Below are positions 57,087 through 64,000 of a DNA stretch of 64,000 bases, piece by piece. The notes under the pieces are model-generated. The model had not been told where the DNA came from and ran no database searches. It saw nothing but the letters and a program-made list of their open reading frames with translations. Source of the stretch: Desmodesmus armatus (lineage: Eukaryota > Chlorophyta > Chlorophyceae > Sphaeropleales > Scenedesmaceae); the NCBI GenBank assembly GCA_007449985.2, contig VIIQ02000048.1:434001-498000 (forward strand), written 5' to 3'. Numbering within the stretch: the first letter of the stretch is position 1; every line of letters begins with the position of its first letter. The position numbers and the translations under genes were made by a program.

Positions 57087-60000
57087 ATGCCAAGGCCTAA
57101 TAGCACCCCTGTTGTTTTGATCACGGGTTGCAGTGAGGGTGAGTTGATATCATGTATCCTTGGACATGCAGAACAAGGCTGAATCACACCCTTCGGGGTG
57201 CTGCTGCTTGACACATGTTCAGGCATCACAAATCAGACAGACTGAACTCTGGAGGGACATATAGAGTGGCTGCATTCACCACGTGAACAGCCTGCCTTCA
57301 CCCCCCTGAAGACAACATGCTGTCAACAGCACAGTGACTGTCTCCTTGCCGCGTCACTGCAACATCATCTACAGGTGGCATTGGGCACTGCCTTGTTCGG
57401 CAGTTTCATGCGCAAGGATGCTCGGTCTTTTCCACAGCACGCAGTTTGCCATCTATGCAGACATTGCAACCACTTCCAGGCGTGCAGCTGCTGCAGTTGG
57501 ATGTTTGCGAGGCTGAAAGCATCAAGAAGGCGGTTGCAGCAGTTGTCAAAGCAGCTGGAAGGATCGATATCCTTGTAAGTCACTCGTGGGTTGTGAGCAC
57601 AGCTGCCTGCCTCCATCACTAGGCCAGGGAGGAAGTAGAGCGGTCACCCGTCTGTCCAGGTGTCTGCTGTGCACAGTAGTTTCACATGCAAGTTGGCTGC
57701 TGCTTTCAGACGACATGGCACCTGCAAGCACTAAATGTCAAGTGTTCTGGTTGACAGGAGAAAACGGCGTAGGTTTGACGGCGGCTGTCACACTCAGCCA
57801 CATATGTGGGTGTTGTGTGCCTGCAGGTGAACAATGCTGGTGGGTGGCAGTGGCAGTGGGGTTGGATGGGTGGAACTGCTCAAGCTGTTAAATTGCTTTG
57901 TATGTACCCTATGGGCACCTGTAGGCGCGCCAGGGTGGCCAGGTTGTCTGAGAGCCACAAATCATATGCACGGGAAGTGCAGCAGGCTCACACTCTCCAT
58001 CAGCATCGACGTGCAGCCCCAGCAGCACTGCATAGTATGGCTGTGCCACATCTGTCAAGTGGCTGGGCTGGCAGCATGAAACCATTGATGACACCACTGC
58101 TGTATCTGCTGTGTGCTGGGCACACCTGCTATCCATGTCATGTTATGTCATGTCTTGGGATGTCGGTCTTGTCATGCCATGTTTTGCCTGTGCAGGTGTT
58201 GTGACGCTGGGGCCTACTGCTGAGGTACCCATTGCTACAGGTGAGCGCCAATATGCACCTGACTGGTGGTGAGGGTGAGTCCACAAACTACGTTGACCTG
58301 CAGCACACCTATGATCCGCCACACATCGTTAGCGATGCATGTTGCCTGCGGGGCGCAGTCAGTGCCAAGTGCCCTATGCGCTGTGTTTGGCTCCTGCAAG
58401 GGCAATCACGCAAGGCTCCAAGACTTAATCAAGTAGTAGAAGTAGCAAGTTGTCCATGACATCAGGCTGCCAGCACATGATGAACTCAGCTACTGCCTGG
58501 TACATGTCTGGTATGCCCCCTCCAGCACCTATCCTCTCCCTCACTCCCCTCTGCTCATTCCTGCAGTGCGGCAGTGCTTTGATGCCAACGTATTTGGCCT
58601 GCTGGAGATGTGTCAGGTGAGGGGAGTAGCAAGTATTGGCCAGCAGTGCAAGCGTGGTTGTGGGTGGGGAAAGCCTGTGGGTGCACCCCAGCACGAGCTG
58701 ACATCAGCACCAAAGCTTTGTGCATGCTGCCAGCATATGGCAAGTGCGTGCTGCCACCCATCACTTACTGCTACTTTGCTGCTGCCCTGCGCGGGACTGG
58801 CGCGCCATCTCGGCTGGGCGATGCTTGCCATCAGCTTGTTGGCTGCATGTCACTCCAGTAGCTCTTTTCAAGCATGCAACTGCTGTTGCTCCCTTGCAGG
58901 CTGTTGTGCCCATCATGGCAGCTCAGGGCAGCGGCAGGATCATAAACATTGGCAGCCTCACTGGCTTCAACCCAGTGCCATTCAGGTAGGGCATAGTGCA
59001 GGCAGCATGCTGGGCTCCTGACATATGCTGACAGCTTTGCAGGCAGCTCCTGGCACCTGGTATCAATGTCAGGGAGCATGTGGTAGGGCATATTGGAGGC
59101 AGCATGCTAATGCTGATTGTGCATGTGCTGGCAGCTTTGCAGGACAGCCCCCAGCGCTGGGCTTGCGGGTGGAGGTTACATTTGGTAGCATGGAAGAGAC
59201 CGGCATGCCTACAGTGCTTGGAGCTGCCAGCTAAGCATGGCATAACATTGCTCCGAGCCTTGAAGGCAATGTTGGGTGACTAACCTGTATATTTGCTAGG
59301 GGGTTCCAGCACATAAGACACTCTTCTGCATGCTTCTGACATGCATTGTAGCACGGACTGCATGGCTTCTGTCTCGCCAGAACAAAGTTGTTGTGTCCAG
59401 TTGGGTTGGCCACTACCCTACAGGCAAAGCGCCACTGCAGTTGGCAGGGGGCTGCCTCTGCACTGATTGACCTTACAGCCATTGCAAACGCAGCCGCCTG
59501 CCAATAGCAGTGGTGCCTTGCATGTGGTGTAGGGCCTCAGCCAATAGCTGAGCCAAGCGGTTGCATGCCCACAGGCTGATATACCTGTGGTTGAGCCAAA
59601 AACGAATGCCACCTGTCCTTTCATTCGACCTGGGGTGCAAATGCAGGTATCTTTGGGTAGCACATAATTTTGTGTGTGTGTTATGCGGGCAGCAACAGAG
59701 CCAAGAGCTACATGAGGTTATGTCGCTAGAATCATGCATGGCCAGGGTCCAAGGACTGGACTGCATACCAGCCAAGCAGCCCCTGTGTCAAAGCTTTTGA
59801 CACCTGATGTTGCACTGCTCGCTGCTGCAGGGGTATATACTCTGCCACCAAGGCCGCAGTGATGCGGCTGACAGATGCCCTACGGCTGGAGTGCTACCCC
59901 CTGGGTATACAGGTCATGCTGGCTGCACCAGGCTTCATTGACACACGGGCGCGAGACACTGCCAAGGTGGGGGTGCAGCATAGACCACATCCTGGTGGGT

Positions 60001-61521
60001 TTGCGGGCTCCTTGGGCTCCTTGGTTTATAACTTGCATTCTCATTGCCTTGTTTGCCTATGGCCAGCTTGCCCAAGGTGTCCTTTATCAAGGTGACACCC
60101 AGCACTTTGCGCTTGTTGTACACACCCATCCTCTTGAGGGCCTCAGCAGCAATGGGCACTGTAGAAGGAGCTATAGCTATATCCATGAGTGGGTTTAGCC
60201 CTGGTAAGACCAAGTTATGCTTGCGTATCAGCTAGCAGAGGCCTGCCAGCAACTGCATGGAGTTGCATGGCATGATATGAGTGACAATGTGCATCAAGCA
60301 ACACTGCTGCATCGGCTGTGTGTATGTGGCCTGCAGAGTGCAGCGGAGAGCTACAGCAGCACCAGCAATGGCAGCTCCAAGCTAAGCTTGTGGCCAGGGT
60401 GGTAGGTGCCTCTTGCCCCCTTGCAGGTGGCATGCGTGCTTGCTCTGCTTACCGCTTTGTTTGCTTGACCCCTATGCCCAAGCAAACGGTGGGCTGCATA
60501 ACAGCCCACTGGTCTGCTGTTCATGTCTGTCTCATTCTGTGTGTTGCGGTAGTGAGTCAAGTGCGATGTGCTTGAGTCAGCATGCCGATACCATACTACT
60601 GCAGCTGAGCTGCACAGCTGTTGACACGTCACCAACTTCTGGGCAGAGGGGGACAAACCCGCCAGTAGGAGTAACCCAGCTCAGCCCCCAAGCTGCAGTT
60701 TGCCTTTGCTGGCGACCAAACAACCAAGAACTGCTGCTGCTGCCTTGCAGGATGGATTTGTTGGATGTGGTCATGCGCAAGCTGCTGAGGAACGTTGTGT
60801 CTGTGGATGTCTTCTCAGCTGCGTTTGTGGAGGTCTGCCTCAAGCAGCAGATGCCCAGGTGACACAACAGGGGCTGGGTGTGCTGGGGCTGCTGCAAGTA
60901 TACTTTCAGCAGTAATCAGACTGCTGCAAGTATACTTGCGGCAGCAATTGGGTGTGCTGGACTGCTGCAAGCATGTGTGCAGGATGTGTGTTTCATGGCT
61001 AGCATGAAAACACATGCAGGATAGCCCTGCGCATGGACAACCCCAGTAGTGTTGCTCGGTCAGCCACTCAAACTGAGCCAGTGTGTGCAGCAGCAACCAC
61101 CTGATCACAGTTGCTTGCAGCCCACAGTGCCGACTGACTGAGCAACATGAGAGGAGATGTACTGACGAGTGGTTTGCTGCCAAATGCACACACCACATGA
61201 TACAATGCAAGCATCGCTCAGAGGCACCTGGCATCTCTTGTATCAAAGGTCGCTTTCAAATGTTACACATGCAGGCGCTGGCTGCAGTATGGCTGTTGGG
61301 TGAAGGCCCATGTTGCTGCTGCCTCTTGTGCTGTGCATGTGTGCAGGTACTGGGTGGGCCCCTGTGCTGGCCTTGAGTGGCTGGTGCGCTACCTACCGCT
61401 GCCTCTGCAGGACTGGCTGGTGTACAAATCGTTTGGCATAGCCAAGCTGGAGCCGCATATGAGGCGCAATGCAGAATTGATCATGCTTGAAGCACAGCAG
61501 CAGCAGCAGCACCATGCGTGA
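57087..61521 (+). CDS. Short-chain dehydrogenase/reductase (classical SDR)
   Basis: Ten exons: 57087-57138, 57375-57574, 57827-57839 (13 nt), 58196-58240, 58567-58616, 58900-58985, 59831-59966, 60337-60401, 60751-60858, 61347-61521; 309 residues, all phases agree. Rossmann motif TGCSEGGIG (13-21), which usually binds NAD(P)H; NNAG (86-89) is rebuilt across the 13-nt exon; Asn111, Ser139, Tyr152 and Lys156 (YSATK) form the catalytic tetrad. The C-terminal part (VVMRKLLRNVV, then LEWLVRYLPLPLQDWLVYKSFGI) is long and partly hydrophobic, as in membrane-associated SDRs of the acyl-dihydroxyacetone-phosphate reductase (AYR1-like) group, so a lipid substrate is possible. Exon 8 (SAAESYSSTSNGSS...) is the least certain. 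The last residues are a Gln run from a CAG repeat. Confidence 0.85.
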
Positions 61522-62211
61522 AGGCCGTTGGCAGCTAGTGCACGTGCCCATCGCATACATCAGCTGAGTGTGGTTGTCACAGCGGCTGGCTGGCAGTCCT
61601 GGGACGACCCACAGCCTCTGTGTGCTGCACAAATGCAGCTGCCTGGTTCCAAGGTTTGGGTGGAGGCAGATTCAGGTTGCAGCAATGCTGATCATGGTCA
61701 AGCAAAGCAAGTTTTGTGTGAGTTGGTGGGTGCTGGAAAGCACGTCCCAGATGCTTTTGCGTCATATCTTCGTTCCGACAGCTCACAGGCACGTGCAGCA
61801 ACTGTACACGTCTGGTTCCAGTCATGCCCTCTGTGCTGAATTGAATATGTATATTTTCCCTTGCCTGCCAAGCAGACTTCGCTCCTTTAATCGAAACACA
61901 AGGCAGATCATGTTCGGCATGAACATCTTGCAGTCCAATCCACTTCGACCAAACCAAATCCTGCAAACGAACTTGAGTATAATGTACAGATGTTGATGGC
62001 ACCAGCCGTCTGACTGCAGCACTGGCAGCAGAAAGAGGTACTGCTTTGTGCAGGCCCATGGTGAGCAGCAGCAAGAAGAAGGTGTACACAACATCTGCTT
62101 CCAGTCATTCATCAATGCACAATACTTAAAGCATGGCCAATCTCGTTACATGCATGCCTGAAGGAAGGAGACCACCCTCCTTGGCTGTCCGTGGTGACTG
62201 TACCTGTGCAG
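61522..62211. other. Intergenic, no gene seen
   Basis: Between the dehydrogenase and the partial gene on the right; the N-terminus of the latter may start here in an exon I could not identify. Confidence 0.4.
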
Positions 62212-64000
62212 GCCAACCTGCTCGCACCCTCCCTTCCAGTAGCTTCTAGACCCACCAGCAGCACGATCACCAGGCGTAACAACACTACTTCTTTCATCCC
62301 CAGCAGCAGATGTAGAGGCGCAGCATGCAGCAACAGAAGCAGCAGCATCAGCAGCAGTGCCGCATTGTGCAACGCAGCCGGTTCCCGCCCACAGCACAGC
62401 CTGTGCAGGCACAGGGTCAGCACAGTCACTGCAGCAGGGATCGCATACCGCAGGCAGTCTTGTGCATGTGCCGCCAGCACAGGCACCCCCCACCCAAGCA
62501 GCAGCAGCGGCGGCGGCGGCGGCCCATACCAACCGCAGCAACAGCAGCAGGGTGAGGATCCCCCAGACGCTATCACCATGTCCATTTTCTCGGCAGGATC
62601 CTGGGAGACTCTGTATGATCTCTTCTACAGCAGCGGCAGCGGTGGCGGCGGCAGTGAAGCAGCCCCCACACACCAGCACTGCTACGGCTACCTGATCGCC
62701 CTTTCTGAGCTGCTGCCCGAGTTGGACCAACCCCCACCCACTGCTGTGGCAGCAGCAGGCATCGGGGTGGGTGGCAGCAGTGGCGGCAGCAGCAGTGGCA
62801 GCAGTGGCAGCAGTGCGGCTGAGTTGGACAGTGGGTGGGAGGCGCTGCGGGCTGCGGGCAAGGTTGTGTCATGGAACCAGCTCACAGCACTCAGGGTGAG
62901 TCTCTGTTTGTTTGCACTCACAGCTAGATACTGGGGGAGTATGTTACATGGACATTTGCGCCAAACAACAATGGCATTGCCCACCAGGATCAGCCACAGT
63001 ATCAGCAGCAGCAGCAGCAGTGGCAGCAGCAGCATGGACAGCGTTCAGAGTTTTAATCCAGCTCTCCTTGTGCTGAGATTTGGGTGATCTTTCCAAGCAC
63101 CCCTTGCCACCCGCCGCTTCCCCCAAGACAGGTATGATCACCCACCATGTTGATTGCATACACAGCAGCCATTGTGTGGCAGCAGGTGCTGCTGCTGCCT
63201 GGATTGTGTGATGGCAGCAGAAGGAGGCAGCAGAGCCTCATTGCTGCTGTGCTGTGCTCTGCTGTCCTGTGCTGTGTGCTGCTGTCCTGGCCGCTGTGTG
63301 TATATGTTGCCTCAGGCCTTCATCCGTGACCTGGTGCGGTGTGTCCAGCTGCACCTGCACAGCTTCAACACACGACAGCTGGTGGAGCTGCTGCAGGTAA
63401 CAGAGGGGGAGGGGCAGAGGGCTGCGGGCAGAGGGTGGCGGAGGGGGGGGGGGGGGGGGGGGGCAGGGGGGGGGGCAGGCGGGGCAGGAGCGTGGCGGCA
63501 AGGGGGAGGGCGAGAGTGGCGGGGGCAGGGGGGGGGAGACAACAACAGGGTGTGACAGCGCACTTGTGTTTTCTTCTTCCAGTGCAGGGTCACATAGTGC
63601 GTTGCGAGGGTGATCATTGCAACTGCATTTGAATTGCCAGTGACAGTGGGTCCTTGCCAACCTGCACCAGCAGATTATTAACAAACAGTGTGTGTTTGTC
63701 CATGTGTACGGGTGGGCTGCCTGGGGAGCAATACAAAGAAAAGGAACTGCCTGGATACATCAATGGTCTGTTCATGTCGAGTTTCAATCCTCATCTATGT
63801 CTTCATTTATGTTTTGGTGTCTTTGTACCCCCCCCCCCCCCCCTTAGGCTGTGTGTCAGTTGAGTCGGCCCACCCCCCGCTGGCTGGGTGCCTGGCAGGA
63901 TGCGTCTGCCAGCCAGTGAAGGGGCTCAGTGGGCGGGAGCTGGCCACTGCTGCTGAGGGCTGTGCTGCTGCATGGACTCACGCCAGCAAAGCCCTGGGTG
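62212..64000 (+). CDS. Partial gene, possible organelle-targeted OPR/RAP-like protein
   Basis: Runs off the right edge. Exon 62212-62895 (after a TGTGCAG acceptor, donor GTGAGT, phase 0) and exon 63316-63396 (LVRCVQLHLHSFNTRQLVELLQ) share a frame. The first exon is Ser/Arg/Ala-rich and poor in acids at its start, like a transit peptide, then has Gly/Ser linkers around conserved-looking SWETLYDLFY and GYLIALSELLPELD. The helical pieces, and LSGRELATAAEGCAAAW in another frame near 63920-63970, resemble octotricopeptide (OPR) or RAP-family organelle RNA-binding proteins, but this is weak. The true start exon was not found and the exons after 63396 are unclear because frames do not join directly. 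Confidence 0.45.
63445..63477. repeat. Long G tract
   Basis: A run of about 20 G followed after CA by a further run of nine G in a G-rich 100-base stretch; likely an intron of the partial gene. Confidence 0.9.
63829..63843. repeat. Poly-C tract
   Basis: About 15 consecutive C just before TTAG; it looks like an intron polypyrimidine tract with the acceptor at 63847. Confidence 0.8.

Overview
The window is nuclear DNA of a eukaryote, most likely a chlorophyte green alga. The genes are split by many short GT-AG introns, some proteins carry signal peptides or transit-like N-termini, CAG/CTG trinucleotide runs are frequent, and the families present (fasciclin-domain secreted proteins, bHLH-ACT factor, MBF1, ankyrin giants) fit a core chlorophyte. 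I cannot name the species. I found no rRNA, tRNA, bacterial operon or CRISPR array. Gene models below were assembled by hand from splice sites and reading-frame continuity; exon coordinates are in each entry.

Layout. 1-5.5 kb: a very long ankyrin-repeat gene (minus strand) with a low-complexity, minisatellite-bearing C-terminus. 5.5-9.6 kb: a direct segmental duplication; each half carries a small secreted eight-cysteine protein gene whose first exon is only 12 nt. 10.9-18.4 kb: a duplicated divergent gene pair, a 2-oxoglutarate/Fe(II) dioxygenase (minus) facing a FAS1 (fasciclin) gene (plus). The left copy keeps the dioxygenase and has lost the FAS1 gene; the right copy keeps the FAS1 gene and has lost the dioxygenase. 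19.4-26.3 kb: a TspO-like membrane protein with a 12-nt microexon, a P-loop nucleoside-kinase-like enzyme in divergent orientation to it, and a bHLH-ACT transcription factor.

26.3-32.6 kb is a GT-skewed stretch with microsatellites and no gene I can support. 32.6-45.3 kb is a tandem array of five FAS1 genes (three clearly intact, one with a splice-site conflict, one decayed pseudogene), made by repeated 2-4 kb duplications; a MITE-like element with about 45-bp imperfect terminal inverted repeats sits upstream of the pseudogene. 45.9-47.0 kb holds MBF1. 49.2-56.3 kb holds the most unusual gene: a predicted secreted protein of 435 residues, assembled from at least 12 exons, most of which are phase-0 modules beginning with Val-Pro and encoding VPVP / EKPV-type repeats, ending in VAAQPQ(Y/F) heptads. 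57.1-61.5 kb is a ten-exon short-chain dehydrogenase, and from 62.2 kb a gene with possible organelle-targeting and OPR-like features runs off the window.

Seven FAS1 loci, the cysteine-rich pair and the VPV-repeat protein are all predicted to be secreted, so much of the window appears devoted to cell-wall or extracellular-matrix components that evolve by local duplication.
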